A stretch of 64,000 bases of DNA, taken from positions 434,001 through 498,000 of the forward strand of contig NZ_BDAV01000005.1 of assembly GCF_001612635.1 (NCBI RefSeq), read 5' to 3'. Position 1 is the first letter of the stretch; each line of letters opens with the position of its first letter. Position numbers and translations under genes: made by a program. Origin of the DNA: Nocardia africana NBRC 100379. Lineage in GTDB: Bacteria; Actinomycetota; Actinomycetes; Mycobacteriales; Mycobacteriaceae. Under the pieces are notes generated by a model that was not told the origin of the DNA, ran no database searches, and was given only the letters and a program-made list of their open reading frames with translations. This document shows positions 46,035 to 55,296 of the stretch, one piece after another.

Positions 46035-46640
46035 ATGGAGCCCAACGAATCCCCCGGCCCCGACGGCGAGTTGCCGGCCATCGACGTGGCGATCCTGGAG
46101 GCGGGACGCGCCTGCGTCGAGGAGTTCGGCGTCCGCCGGACCACGCTGAGTGAAGTCGCCCGGCGCGCCGGCGTCAGTCGCCCCACGGTGTACCGGCGCT
46201 GGCCCGACACTCGGTCCCTGATCGCCGACCTGCTGGTCCGGGAGCTCAGCGAGATCGTGGCGGCGAGCATTCCCACCGAAGGTCCGGCGCGTGCGCGCCT
46301 GGTGGAGGGCATCGTCTCGGGTGCGGCCGAGATCCGCTCGAACCCGTTGTTCGCCAAGATCTTCCGTATCGATACCGACCTGATGCTGACCTATGTGTTC
46401 GGCCGGCTCGGCCGCAACCAGCGGCAATTGATCCAGGTTTTCTCCAGCGCCGTGCGCGAGGGACAGCGCGACGGTTCCATCCGGGCCGGCGATCCCGATC
46501 ACCTGGCCACCATGCTGCTGCTGATCGGGCAGTCCACCGTGCAGTCGGCGAGCACGGTCAGCCACCTGCTCGACGACGCCGGGCTCGATGTCGAGCTCGC
46601 CCGCGTCGTCGACCGGTACCTGCGCCCCGATACCGACTAG
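46035..46640 (+). CDS. TetR/AcrR family transcriptional regulator
   Basis: A 201-residue repressor with an N-terminal HTH containing TLSEVARRAGVSRPTVYRRW and a helical C-terminal ligand domain. The ATG at 46035 is chosen over a TTG six bases earlier. It is divergent from the flavoprotein-DAG kinase pair and 27 nt upstream of glpD, matching Rv2250c of M. tuberculosis. It probably represses these lipid genes through the palindromes in the divergent region. The ligand is unknown; a glycerolipid or fatty acyl compound is plausible. Confidence 0.94.
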   Translation: MEPNESPGPDGELPAIDVAILEAGRACVEEFGVRRTTLSEVARRAGVSRPTVYRRWPDTRSLIADLLVRELSEIVAASIPTEGPARARLVEGIVSGAAEIRSNPLFAKIFRIDTDLMLTYVFGRLGRNQRQLIQVFSSAVREGQRDGSIRAGDPDHLATMLLLIGQSTVQSASTVSHLLDDAGLDVELARVVDRYLRPDTD

Positions 46641-46667
46641 TCCGACACACAGAGAGCGAGACAGCGC

Positions 46668-48248
46668 ATGCTCGACGAGAGCACATCGACGGCGGGCCGC
46701 GGGCCCGGCGACAACGCGGGCGATTCGGCACTCAACGCCGCCCGCCGCGGCCGTGAATTGCAGGAGCTCGGCGACGCGGACCGCATCGACGTCCTGGTCA
46801 TCGGCGGCGGTGTCACCGGCGCAGGGGTGGCGCTGGACGCGGCGGCCCGTGGTTTGCGAACCGTCCTGGTGGAGGCGCACGATCTGGCCTTCGGGACCAG
46901 CCGGTGGAGTTCGAAGCTCGTCCACGGCGGATTGCGCTATCTGGCCTCCGGCGGGGTCGGTATCGCGCACGAGAGCGCGGTGGAACGCGACATCCTGCTC
47001 ACCACCACCGCACCTCATCTGACTCGCTCGATTCCGCAGCTGGTCCCGTCGTTCTCCGATGGCTCCCTGCCGCAGCGACTGCTGGTCCGCGCGGGCTTCC
47101 TGGCCGGAGATGTGCTGCGGCGCAGCGCCGGAACCTCGCCGAAGATCCTGCCGCGATCGCGCCGGGTCGCCGCGGCCGAGGCGCTGCGGCTCGCGCCGAC
47201 ACTGCGCCGCGCCGGGTTGCGCGGCGGGATGACGGCCTGGGACGGTCAACTCGTCGACGACGCGCGGCTGGTGGTGACGATCGCGCGCACCGCCGCGGCG
47301 CACGGCGCGAGCGTGCTCACCCGCGTACGCGCCGAGCAGGTGACCGGCGAGTCCGCGGTGCTGCACGATGTGCTGACCGGTGAAACCCTGTCCGTCCGAG
47401 CACGTTCGGTGATCAACGCGGCCGGGGTGTGGGCCGACCGGGTCGATCCGAGCATCGAGTTGCGACCCAGCCGCGGCACCCACCTGGTTTTCGACGCCAC
47501 GGCCTTCGGCGGGCTCACCGCCTCGCTGACCGTGCCGATTCCGGGCAGCACCAGCCGTTTCGTCTTCGCCTTCCCGGCCGCGCACGGCCGCGTGTATCTC
47601 GGCCTGACCGACGAGGACGCACCCGGCCCGGTTCCGGACGAACCGAAGCCCACCGACTCCGAGATCGATTTCCTCCTCGACACGGTGAACACAGTGCTAC
47701 GGGAACCGTTGCGGCGCAGCGATATTCGCGGATCGTTCGCCGGCCTGCGGCCACTGCTGCGCACCGCGGAGAATTCCACCGCCGACATCTCTCGCGAACA
47801 CGCGGTCCTGCACTCCCCCGGCGGCCCGATCACCATCGTCGGCGGGAAGCTGACCACCTACCGGCAGATGGCCGAGGATGCGGTCGACGCCGCCGTGGCC
47901 GCCGCCGGTTTGACCGCAGCGCCCTGCCGGACCAAACGGATTCCGCTGGTGGGAGCGGTATCCGGACGTGCGCGCGACCGGATCGCCGCCCCCGTGGCGC
48001 TTGTCGAACGGTACGGAGATCAGGCCACTCGAGTGCTCGCCGCACTGCGGGACAACCCGAGCCTCGCCGAACCGGTCGCGCCCGGCATCGACGTGCTGCG
48101 CGCCGAATTCGCTTATGCGACAACCCATGAGGGCGCACTGGACGAGAGCGACCTGCTGGATCGACGCACCCGGATCGGCCTGGTCGACAGCGACCGAGCC
48201 GCCGCCCTTCCGGCCGCCCGGGAAGTGCTCGCCGCGAGCGACGCCTGA
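46668..48248 (+). CDS. glpD: aerobic glycerol-3-phosphate dehydrogenase
   Basis: A 526-residue FAD enzyme that oxidises glycerol-3-phosphate to DHAP and passes electrons to the quinone pool at the membrane. It has the FAD motif DVLVIGGGVTGAG (about residues 41-53), FGTSRWSSKLVHGGLRYL, INAAGVWAD and a C-terminal DAO_C domain. The ATG at 46668 follows GAGAGCGAG. With the upstream TetR gene it forms a plus-strand unit. In M. tuberculosis the same locus carries glpD1 (Rv2249c). It links glycerol use to the divergent lipid genes. Confidence 0.96.
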   Translation: MLDESTSTAGRGPGDNAGDSALNAARRGRELQELGDADRIDVLVIGGGVTGAGVALDAAARGLRTVLVEAHDLAFGTSRWSSKLVHGGLRYLASGGVGIAHESAVERDILLTTTAPHLTRSIPQLVPSFSDGSLPQRLLVRAGFLAGDVLRRSAGTSPKILPRSRRVAAAEALRLAPTLRRAGLRGGMTAWDGQLVDDARLVVTIARTAAAHGASVLTRVRAEQVTGESAVLHDVLTGETLSVRARSVINAAGVWADRVDPSIELRPSRGTHLVFDATAFGGLTASLTVPIPGSTSRFVFAFPAAHGRVYLGLTDEDAPGPVPDEPKPTDSEIDFLLDTVNTVLREPLRRSDIRGSFAGLRPLLRTAENSTADISREHAVLHSPGGPITIVGGKLTTYRQMAEDAVDAAVAAAGLTAAPCRTKRIPLVGAVSGRARDRIAAPVALVERYGDQATRVLAALRDNPSLAEPVAPGIDVLRAEFAYATTHEGALDESDLLDRRTRIGLVDSDRAAALPAAREVLAASDA

Positions 48249-48254
48249 CGCCGC

Positions 48255-49097
48255 CTAGCGCCAGAGCTCGGCGATCCGGGCCGCCGCCGACTTGCCCTGC
48301 ACCCGACCGGCGTGCGCCGACGGTACGCGGGAGGCGGTGTCGAGCGGATTCGCCCCGAAGGCGGCCATCGCGGCCTCGTCGGGGACGATCGATTCCACCC
48401 GCGCACCCCGTTCGGCCAGGCCCGCGATCTCGCCGTCCAGCGCCGGATCGGGCAGCGGAGCGACGATCAGCACCCGGTCGAATCCGGCCGCCAGATCGGC
48501 GTTGGCACTGGTCCGCACGCCGCCGTCGGTATAGCGCACGCCGTCGACGGTGTGCGGCGGCCAGACCAGCGGCACCGCCGAACTGGCGGTGACCGCGTCG
48601 ACGAGTGCGACCCCGGAGTCCCGATCGAAGATGCGCGGCTCACCGGTTCCGGCGTCGACGGCGGTGATCAGCAGCCGCTTCCGGGGCCATTCGTGCACCG
48701 GCAGCCGCGATTCGATCACCGCGCGGCGGGCGGATTCCGGCACCGTCTCGGTCGCCAGGGCGAGGTTACCGAGTCGCTGCCGAGCCACGGCCATATCCCC
48801 GCCGCTCTCGGCGATTATCTGGTTGATCGTCTCCCATACCCCCTCGAGCGGATTGCCCTCCGGCACGATCTCTGCACTCTGCAACGACGGGTCGATCTGG
48901 CGGCGGAACAGCTCCTCCGGGGTCAGCCCGCTGGTCAGCTGTGCCGCCACATTGGCGCCCGCGGACGTGCCGATGTACACATCGGCGGCGGTGAGATCGA
49001 TGCCCGCGTCGGCCAGCCCGGCGATCACGCCGTTCGCCCAGGCGATACCCGCCACCCCACCGCCGCCGATCACCAGCGCCCGTTCGTCCGACATCAT
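48255..49097 (-). CDS. patatin-like phospholipase
   Basis: A 280-residue lipid acyl hydrolase. It has the oxyanion loop GGGGVAG near residues 11-17, the nucleophile Ser45 in GTSAG, and the partner Asp191 in DGG. No signal peptide or membrane anchor is seen. Two adjacent ATG codons (49097, 49094) follow GGGAG; a GTG at 49106 is too far upstream for it. It is convergent with glpD with only 6 bp between stops. It likely releases fatty acids from phospholipids or acylglycerols, in line with its lipid-gene neighbours. Confidence 0.92.
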   Translation of the reverse strand: MMSDERALVIGGGGVAGIAWANGVIAGLADAGIDLTAADVYIGTSAGANVAAQLTSGLTPEELFRRQIDPSLQSAEIVPEGNPLEGVWETINQIIAESGGDMAVARQRLGNLALATETVPESARRAVIESRLPVHEWPRKRLLITAVDAGTGEPRIFDRDSGVALVDAVTASSAVPLVWPPHTVDGVRYTDGGVRTSANADLAAGFDRVLIVAPLPDPALDGEIAGLAERGARVESIVPDEAAMAAFGANPLDTASRVPSAHAGRVQGKSAAARIAELWR

Positions 49098-49197
49098 CGC
49101 TCCCACATTTCGTTTGCGCGTTCCCGACCGCTCGGGACAACGTCGACGGTAGCGACGACCATTCCTCCGGCGCGATTACCGGCCGGGTAATGACGTG

Positions 49198-49992
49198 TCA
49201 GGACGCGTTACCACCGACGCTGAACGCGACACCGCTCGGATCGCGCAGGGCGGCCAAGCGGCCGTACGGCGAGTTCTGGGCCTCGAATTCGACCGAACCG
49301 CCCAGGCTCACCGCCTGTTTCACCGTCGCGTCGACGTCCTCGGCGCCGATGTAGATCCGCCACCCGCCGGGCGATCCCGGGGGCAGGTGCGCCGCCGAAT
49401 CCATCACGCCACCGAGCATCGGCGTCGCGGAATGGATTGTCGTGTACCGGAACTCGGGCGAATCGCCGACCGTGAAGGGATCGCGCCAGCCGAAGACCTC
49501 GCGGTAGAACTTCAGCGCCTCGGCATAGGCCGGTGTGTGCAGTTCGAACCACGACGGGTACCCGACGTGCCCGCTCCACGTACCGCCACCGGCGACGCCG
49601 AAGGAACCGAAACCGTGATGGACGCCGGGCTGCCACGCACCCACGCCCGCACCGGACGGATCGGCGAGGACGGCCATACTGCCCAGGTCGCCGACGGCCA
49701 TCGGCTCCACCACGACCCGGCCGCCGTGATCGGCGGCGGAGGCGGCGGTGGCGTGGACATCGACGCTGGTCAAGTACACGGTCCACTGATCGGGCGCGCC
49801 GTCCGAGCCGTCGTTGCGCATCCCACCGGCGACGGCATTGCCGTCCTTGCGGAAGGTGATGTACCCGCCGTACTGCTCATCGCTCTCGGCGGTCCAGCCG
49901 AACAACTCACCGTAGAAATCGACGGCTCGATCGGTGTCGGCGGTGAACAGTTCGATCCAGCACGGGTCTCCGGGTTCGAAGGTGTAGGACAT
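49198..49992 (-). CDS. VOC family protein, two tandem glyoxalase-like domains
   Basis: A 264-residue protein with two vicinal-oxygen-chelate modules (about 1-125 and 138-264). Each begins with a characteristic segment: CWIELFTADTDRAVDFYGEL and PSWFELHTPAYAEALKFYRE. The ATG at 49992 follows GAGGAG. Such proteins range from dioxygenases to antibiotic-binding proteins, so the reaction cannot be stated. It is divergent from a molybdopterin oxidoreductase gene with 153 bp between them. Confidence 0.92.
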   Translation of the reverse strand: MSYTFEPGDPCWIELFTADTDRAVDFYGELFGWTAESDEQYGGYITFRKDGNAVAGGMRNDGSDGAPDQWTVYLTSVDVHATAASAADHGGRVVVEPMAVGDLGSMAVLADPSGAGVGAWQPGVHHGFGSFGVAGGGTWSGHVGYPSWFELHTPAYAEALKFYREVFGWRDPFTVGDSPEFRYTTIHSATPMLGGVMDSAAHLPPGSPGGWRIYIGAEDVDATVKQAVSLGGSVEFEAQNSPYGRLAALRDPSGVAFSVGGNAS

Positions 49993-50133
49993 GCTCGCTC
50001 CTCTGGATGGGATTGCGTTCTCTCACCGGTACGACGGCGCCGAACGGACAAACTCATCGGCCCGTCTCCAAGCCTGGCACGACGCGGCGACGATCGGCCT
50101 GATCTGTGGGTAGCGTTTGTGAACTAACTCTTC

Positions 50134-50139
50134 TACGCT
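50134..50139 (+). promoter_or_regulatory. -10 box for a leaderless transcript
   Basis: TACGCT ends six bases before the ATG at 50146, and there is no ribosome binding site. Confidence 0.5.
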
Positions 50140-50145
50140 GCCTCT

Positions 50146-52389
50146 ATGACGGAATGGCATCCGACGGCATGCATCCTGTGCGAGTGCAACTGCGGCATCC
50201 AGGTGCTGCTCGGCGCCGACGGCCGCAGCTTCGACAAGATTCGCGGCGACAAGCTGCATCCCTCGTCGGCGGGCTACACCTGCAACAAGGCCCTGCAACT
50301 GGATCGGTACCAGAACGGTCGCACCGGTCGCCTGACCGCGCCGCTGCGCCGCAACCCCGACGGCTCGTTCACCGAAATCGATTGGGATACCGCCATTTCG
50401 GAGATATCGGCGCGTATGCGCGAGATCGGCGCCGAATACGGCGGCGAATCGATCTTCTACTACGGTGGCGGCGGCCAGGGCAATCATCTCGGCGGCGCCT
50501 ACGCTCCGGCCACCATGGCCGCCTACGGCATGCGCTATCGATCCAGCGCGCTGGCCCAGGAGAAGACCGGCGATTTCTGGGTCGGCGCGCGAATGACCGG
50601 ACATCCGGTCCGCTCGGACGTCGAACATGCCGAAGTGGCTCTGTTCATCGGCAAGAATCCGTATCAATCCCACGGTTTCCCGCGCGCCCGCTCGGTCTTG
50701 AAGGAGATGGCGCGCGATCCGCAGCGGTCGATCATCGTGCTCGACCCGGTCCGCACCGAGACCGCCGAACTGGCGGATTTCCATCTGCAACTGCGCCCGG
50801 GCACCGACATCTATCTGCTGGCGGCGATGGCGGCGATCCTGGTCCGCGACGACCTGGTCGACCACGACTGGCTGGCCGCGCGCACCGAAGGTTTCGACGA
50901 GGTGGCGGCGGTCCTGCGCACGGTGCCGATCGAGAAGTACTGCGCCCTGGCCGATGTCGAGATCGATCTGGTCACCGCAGCGACTCGTCGCCTGGCCGCG
51001 GCGGACTCGGTCGCCGCGCTCGAGGACCTCGGCGTCCAGATGAACCGCCATTCGACACTGGTCAGCTACGTCGAGAAACTGCTCTGGCTGCTCACCGGGA
51101 ACCTGGGCAAACCCGGGACGCAGTATGCCTTTTCCGGGATGGCGGCCATCGGGCACGATCGTGGCCATCCCGCCGATTCCGGTCCGCGCAGCCCGGTCGT
51201 GGGCGCGCGCATCATCAGCGGACTGGTGCCGTGCAATGTGATCACCGAGGAGATCCTGACCGACCATCCCGCCCGCTATCGCGCGATGATCATCGAAAGT
51301 GCCAATCCCGTTCACTCCCTGGCGGATTCGCCCCGGATGCGCGATGCGCTCGCAGCGCTGGAGCTCGTGGTCGTCATCGACGTGGCGATGACCGAAACCG
51401 CCCGCGCGGCCGACTACGTCCTGCCCGCGCCGACCCAGTTCGAGAAGTACGAGGCGACCTTCTTCAACTTCGAATTCCCGCGCAACATCTTCCATCTCCG
51501 GCATCCGGTGCTCCCGGCTCCGGCGGGCGTACTCGCCGAGCCCGAGATCCATGCCCGGCTGGTCGAAGCGGCCGGCGTCCTGACCGACGACGATTACCGG
51601 CCGCTGCGCGCGGCACTCGAGCAGGGCCGGGAGGCCTTCGCCATGGCATTTCTGGGCGTCCTCGCCGATCCGGCGAAGGCGAAGCTGGCTCCGATCCTGC
51701 TCTACCGCACCCTCGGCCCGACGCTGCCCGGCGGCGCGGCTGCCGCCGCGGTGCTGTGGGGTGCCGCGTACACCTGCGCCCGGAAGAACCCGGCCGGCGT
51801 GGAGCGAGCCGGCTACGGCACCGGCCTCGCCGCCGGGGAGCGGCTGTTCGAGGCGATCCTCACCGGCGAGCACGGCGTCGTGATCACCGACGACGAGTTC
51901 GACGAGACCTGGAACCGGGTGCGCGGTGGCCTCGTCCGGCTCGCCGTCCCGGAACTGCTGTCGGCGCTGGCCGCACTCCCGGAACCGGACGAGGACCGCG
52001 ACTGGCCGTTCGTCCTGGCCGCCGGAGAGCGGCGTGCCTTCACCGCCAACACCATCATGCGCGATCCGGCCTGGCGCAAACGTGATCCGGAAGGTGCGCT
52101 GCGCATCAGCACCGCCGACGCCCTCCGGCTGGGCCTGACCTCCGGCGATAGGGTGCGGCTCAGAACCCGCACCGGCAGTACGGAGGTGACCGTCGAGCCG
52201 ACCGATCGCATGCGCAGCGGCCATCTGTCGCTGCCCAACGGCCTGGGGCTGTCCGTCGTCGAGGCGGGCGAGGTCCTCACCAGCGGGGCGGCCCCCAACG
52301 AGTTGACCGCCTTCGACGCTCGCGACGAATGGGCCGGCACCCCGTGGCACAAGTACGTGCCCGCCCGGATCGATACGGTGGGGGCATGA
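50146..52389 (+). CDS. molybdopterin-dependent oxidoreductase
   Basis: A 747-residue bis-MGD enzyme of the DMSO reductase superfamily. The N-terminal [4Fe-4S] site is Cys9, Cys12, Cys16 and Cys46 (CxxCxxxC-x29-C), with an extra Cys14. Molybdopterin-binding regions follow, and a C-terminal Molydop_binding domain (about 615-740, SGDRVRLRTRTG, NGLGLS) is present. I see no Cys, Sec or obvious Ser at the usual Mo-ligand region (SSALAQEKTGDFWV). There is no Tat signal, so it is cytoplasmic. It is probably leaderless and overlaps an HxlR regulator by 4 nt. The substrate is unknown. Confidence 0.93.
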   Translation: MTEWHPTACILCECNCGIQVLLGADGRSFDKIRGDKLHPSSAGYTCNKALQLDRYQNGRTGRLTAPLRRNPDGSFTEIDWDTAISEISARMREIGAEYGGESIFYYGGGGQGNHLGGAYAPATMAAYGMRYRSSALAQEKTGDFWVGARMTGHPVRSDVEHAEVALFIGKNPYQSHGFPRARSVLKEMARDPQRSIIVLDPVRTETAELADFHLQLRPGTDIYLLAAMAAILVRDDLVDHDWLAARTEGFDEVAAVLRTVPIEKYCALADVEIDLVTAATRRLAAADSVAALEDLGVQMNRHSTLVSYVEKLLWLLTGNLGKPGTQYAFSGMAAIGHDRGHPADSGPRSPVVGARIISGLVPCNVITEEILTDHPARYRAMIIESANPVHSLADSPRMRDALAALELVVVIDVAMTETARAADYVLPAPTQFEKYEATFFNFEFPRNIFHLRHPVLPAPAGVLAEPEIHARLVEAAGVLTDDDYRPLRAALEQGREAFAMAFLGVLADPAKAKLAPILLYRTLGPTLPGGAAAAAVLWGAAYTCARKNPAGVERAGYGTGLAAGERLFEAILTGEHGVVITDDEFDETWNRVRGGLVRLAVPELLSALAALPEPDEDRDWPFVLAAGERRAFTANTIMRDPAWRKRDPEGALRISTADALRLGLTSGDRVRLRTRTGSTEVTVEPTDRMRSGHLSLPNGLGLSVVEAGEVLTSGAAPNELTAFDARDEWAGTPWHKYVPARIDTVGA

Positions 52390-52883
52390 AGCGCACCACC
52401 TTCGCCGCCTGGCCCTGTTCGGTCGCCCGCACGGTCGATCTGATCGGTGACTGGTGGACGCCGCTGGTGCTGCGCGAAGCCTTCTATGGCACAACGCGTT
52501 TCGACGATTTCGAACGCACGCTGGGCCTGAGCCGCAATGTCCTCACCCAGCGTCTGACGCGGCTGGTCGAGGAGGGGATGCTGGAGAAGGTCCCTTATCA
52601 GGATCGTCCGGTCCGCTACGAATACCGCCTCACCGACAAGGGACGCGACTTCTTCCCGGTGCTCACCGCCATGATGCGCTGGGGTGACCGCTGGCTCGCT
52701 CCGGACGCCGGACCGCCGGTGGTCGTCCACCACGACACCTGCGGCCACGACACCCACGCCGAAGTGGTGTGCGCGCAGTGCGGAGAGCCCCTGCGGCACG
52801 CCGACGTCTCGGCTCGGCTGGGGCCGGGCTTTCCGCCGCAGCACCGCGAAAGCGCTGTGCGCAGCGGGCGATTCACCTCCTGA
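52386..52883 (+). CDS. HxlR family transcriptional regulator
   Basis: A 165-residue winged-helix regulator of the HxlR/MarR-like type. Cys11 in AWPCSVARTVDLIGDWW is the position of the redox-sensitive Cys of this family. The wing region is RFDDFERTLGLSRNVLTQRL. A C-terminal zinc-ribbon-like set (Cys119, His121, Cys129, Cys132) follows. The ATGA overlap with the oxidoreductase stop indicates co-translation, so it may control that operon in response to an electrophile or redox signal. Confidence 0.93.
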   Translation: MKRTTFAAWPCSVARTVDLIGDWWTPLVLREAFYGTTRFDDFERTLGLSRNVLTQRLTRLVEEGMLEKVPYQDRPVRYEYRLTDKGRDFFPVLTAMMRWGDRWLAPDAGPPVVVHHDTCGHDTHAEVVCAQCGEPLRHADVSARLGPGFPPQHRESAVRSGRFTS

Positions 52884-52903
52884 GAGGCCCTGCCGCCGCG
52901 GCG

Positions 52904-53341
52904 CTACTCCGCGTTCTCGAGTTTCGGGACCAGACGTTCCAGCAACTCACGCAGCACCTCTTCGTCCTCCGCCGTCAATTCGGCCAGCGCCTTGTACGCG
53001 CGCACCTGCGAGCCGCGGATCTGCGCGGCCAGCTCACGGCCGGCGTCGGTGGACGCGAGGTATTTGACGCGCCGGTCGGCGGGATTCACCGTGCGCCGGA
53101 TCAGGCCCCGCGTTTCCATCCGGTCGGCGACACCGGTCAGATTCGACGGATCGCACGCCATCCGGTCGGCCAGCACCCGCATGGGCAGTTCGGCGGACGG
53201 TTCGTTGAGCGCCAGCAGCAGTTTGGCCTGGGTCAGCGTGAGCCCGTGCCCCTCGGCCGCGGTCAGGAAATCCTGCAGATAAGCCGAGACGAATCGTGCG
53301 ATCAGCAATGCCAGCGGGCTCTGCGCTGTGTCCGGTGACAT
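52904..53341 (-). CDS. MarR family transcriptional regulator
   Basis: A 145-residue winged-helix regulator with LTLTQAKLLLAL, ELPMRVLADRMACDPSNLTG (recognition helix) and the wing VNPADRRVKYLASTDAGREL. It is divergent from an MFS exporter gene. The region between contains a sigma70-like promoter and a TTGAAG/CTTCAA palindrome. The usual arrangement is a repressor of the exporter and of itself, released by a phenolic or drug-like ligand. Confidence 0.94.
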   Translation of the reverse strand: MSPDTAQSPLALLIARFVSAYLQDFLTAAEGHGLTLTQAKLLLALNEPSAELPMRVLADRMACDPSNLTGVADRMETRGLIRRTVNPADRRVKYLASTDAGRELAAQIRGSQVRAYKALAELTAEDEEVLRELLERLVPKLENAE

Positions 53342-53363
53342 AGCTCCGATGCTACCGAAACGA

Positions 53364-53408
53364 TTGACAACGGCTATCGTCGCCTCCTTAAATACTTGAA
53401 GTCTTCAA
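53364..53408 (+). promoter_or_regulatory. promoter and MarR operator upstream of the exporter
   Basis: TTGACA (53364-53369) and TTAAAT (53388-53393) form a sigma70-like promoter with an 18-bp spacer. TTGAAGTCTTCAA (53396-53408) is a perfect palindrome at the expected start site. GTCTTCAA recurs at 53417-53424. Confidence 0.65.
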
Positions 53409-53439
53409 ACATATAGGTCTTCAATTTCTGGAGGTGGCT

Positions 53440-54918
53440 GTGGAGCGCAGAGGTTCACTGCTGACCGGCGTATTGGCCTTCGCGGCGATGATCGTCACCG
53501 TCATGCAGACCCAGGCCGTGCCGATCCTGGGCCTGATCGCGACGAAGTTGCAGGTCTCGACCACATCGGTGAGCTGGGTGACCACCGCGACCCTGCTGTC
53601 GGCCGCGGTCTTCACACCGCTGCTGGGCCGCATCGGCGACCTCTACGGCAAGAAGCCGACCCTGCTGGGCGTCCTCGCCGTGGCCACGGCCGGTTCCGCG
53701 GTCTCGGCGCTGGCGAATTCGCTGAGCGTGCTACTGGTCGGCCGAGTGCTGCAGGGTGTGGCGACCGCGATCTTCCCGCTGGCCCTGGCCGTGTTGCGGG
53801 AGGAGATTCCGGCGCGCCGGCTGCATCACGCGATGGCGATCGTCAGCGGCACCCTCGGCTTCGGCGGCGGCCTCGGCCTGGTGTCGACCGGCCTGCTGAC
53901 CAAGGGAGCCGACCCGGACTACCACATCGTGTTCTGGTTCACCGCGGCGCTGTCGGTGGTGGCGCTGGCCGCGGCCGCGGTGGCGGTGCCGGCCACGGGT
54001 AAGCGGCATCCGGGCAGTGTCGACCTGCCCGGCGCGATCACGCTCGGCGGCTTCCTCGTCCTGCTGCTGTTGCCCATTTCCCAAGGGCACGAATGGGGTT
54101 GGACCTCCGCGACCACGATCGCCTGCTTTGCCGGCGCGATCGCGACGGCGGTGGCCTGGGTCGCGACCGAGCGGCGAGTGCGGGCCCCACTGGTCGATCT
54201 GCGGATGTTCACCCACCGGCCGGTGCTGTTCACCAACCTGTCCGGCATGTTCATCGGCTTCGCGATGTTCATGCAGTTCATGGGCGTGTCCTACCTGGCC
54301 CAGATGCCGTCGCGGGTGGCCGGTTACGGCTTCGGCGCCTCGATCCTGCGGGCCTCGGTCGAATATCTCCTGCCCGCCACACTGTCCTCGATGCTGGCCG
54401 CACCGGCGGGCGGAATTCTGGTCGGCCGGCTGGGCGGCCGTCGGGTGCTGGCCCTGTCGGGCGCGATCGGCGCGGCCGGATTCGGCTGGCTGGCACTGGC
54501 ACACGATGCCACCGGCTCGGTGATCGCCGCGAGCGTGGTGATCGGTGTCGCGATCAGCTTCGCCTACGCGGCGATGCCCGCACTGATCGCGGCGAGCGTC
54601 CCGCATCACCAGAGCGGAATCGCCAACGGCATCAATTCGATCTCCCGTACCGTCGGCAGCTCGCTGGCCAGCGCCATCATCACCACCCTGCTGACCGCGA
54701 AACTGCTGCCCCATCTCCCGCTGCCGCAGGAGAGTCAGTTCACCATCGCCTTCTGGGTCGGCGCCGCGGCGTGTGCGGCGACCGTGCTGGCCGCCCTGTT
54801 CGGCTTGCGACCGGAAGGCCGCGACGCCGGAACCGACGGCGGCGAACTCGGCGCGGCCGAAACGGGAAGTGGCACGGCATCGTTCGATCTGGCCGAGCTT
54901 CCCAGCCGGGTCGGCTGA
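53440..54918 (+). CDS. MFS transporter, DHA2-like drug exporter
   Basis: A 492-residue major facilitator with about 14 hydrophobic segments. It has the motif A-type loop GRIGDLYGKKPTLL after TM2 and the exporter motif C region near TM5 (GTLGFGGGLGLVSTG). The GTG at 53440 has GGAGG five bases upstream and is preferred to the GTG at 53434. The promoter overlaps a palindrome next to the divergent marR gene. Proton-driven export of a hydrophobic drug or metabolite is expected. Confidence 0.93.
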   Translation: MERRGSLLTGVLAFAAMIVTVMQTQAVPILGLIATKLQVSTTSVSWVTTATLLSAAVFTPLLGRIGDLYGKKPTLLGVLAVATAGSAVSALANSLSVLLVGRVLQGVATAIFPLALAVLREEIPARRLHHAMAIVSGTLGFGGGLGLVSTGLLTKGADPDYHIVFWFTAALSVVALAAAAVAVPATGKRHPGSVDLPGAITLGGFLVLLLLPISQGHEWGWTSATTIACFAGAIATAVAWVATERRVRAPLVDLRMFTHRPVLFTNLSGMFIGFAMFMQFMGVSYLAQMPSRVAGYGFGASILRASVEYLLPATLSSMLAAPAGGILVGRLGGRRVLALSGAIGAAGFGWLALAHDATGSVIAASVVIGVAISFAYAAMPALIAASVPHHQSGIANGINSISRTVGSSLASAIITTLLTAKLLPHLPLPQESQFTIAFWVGAAACAATVLAALFGLRPEGRDAGTDGGELGAAETGSGTASFDLAELPSRVG

Positions 54919-54939
54919 GATCACCCGGCGGCATGGCCC

Positions 54940-55296
54940 TCACCGCGCGAACAGCCATGCCGCCGTGGCCAGGTGCACCGCCGCCAACCCGACGCAGGTG
55001 ATCGCCATCGGCGTATTCCTCTGGCGCACACCGACGATCGCATCGCCGATCTGAGCCGATCCGGCGACCACCAGCACCGGTAGCGCGGCCGCCTCGCTCC
55101 CCGCGACCAGCACGGCCACGGTCACCACACTCAGCGGCAGGGCGCGCGCGGCATAGGCGCCGAGAAAGAACGTCGCCGCCGAGGTGAGCTCCTCCCCCTC
55201 CGCCAGGGCCAGACGCGGTCGCGCCAGGCCGATCAGGCACGACACACCGGAGATCACGGCCACCACCGAATTGGCGACCACAGCGGCAACCAGCAT
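54940..55296 (-). CDS. hypothetical membrane protein, four TM segments
   Basis: A 118-residue protein that is almost entirely hydrophobic, with four segments (about 1-24, 38-60, 62-84 and 97-117) and Arg-rich turns (ARPR, RQRN). The second ATG, at 55296, is chosen because GGAG lies seven bases before it; the first ATG at 55302 is too close. It is divergent from a marR gene, with the AATCATTC repeats between, so it is a likely target of that regulator. The function is unknown. Confidence 0.78.
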   Translation of the reverse strand: MLVAAVVANSVVAVISGVSCLIGLARPRLALAEGEELTSAATFFLGAYAARALPLSVVTVAVLVAGSEAAALPVLVVAGSAQIGDAIVGVRQRNTPMAITCVGLAAVHLATAAWLFAR

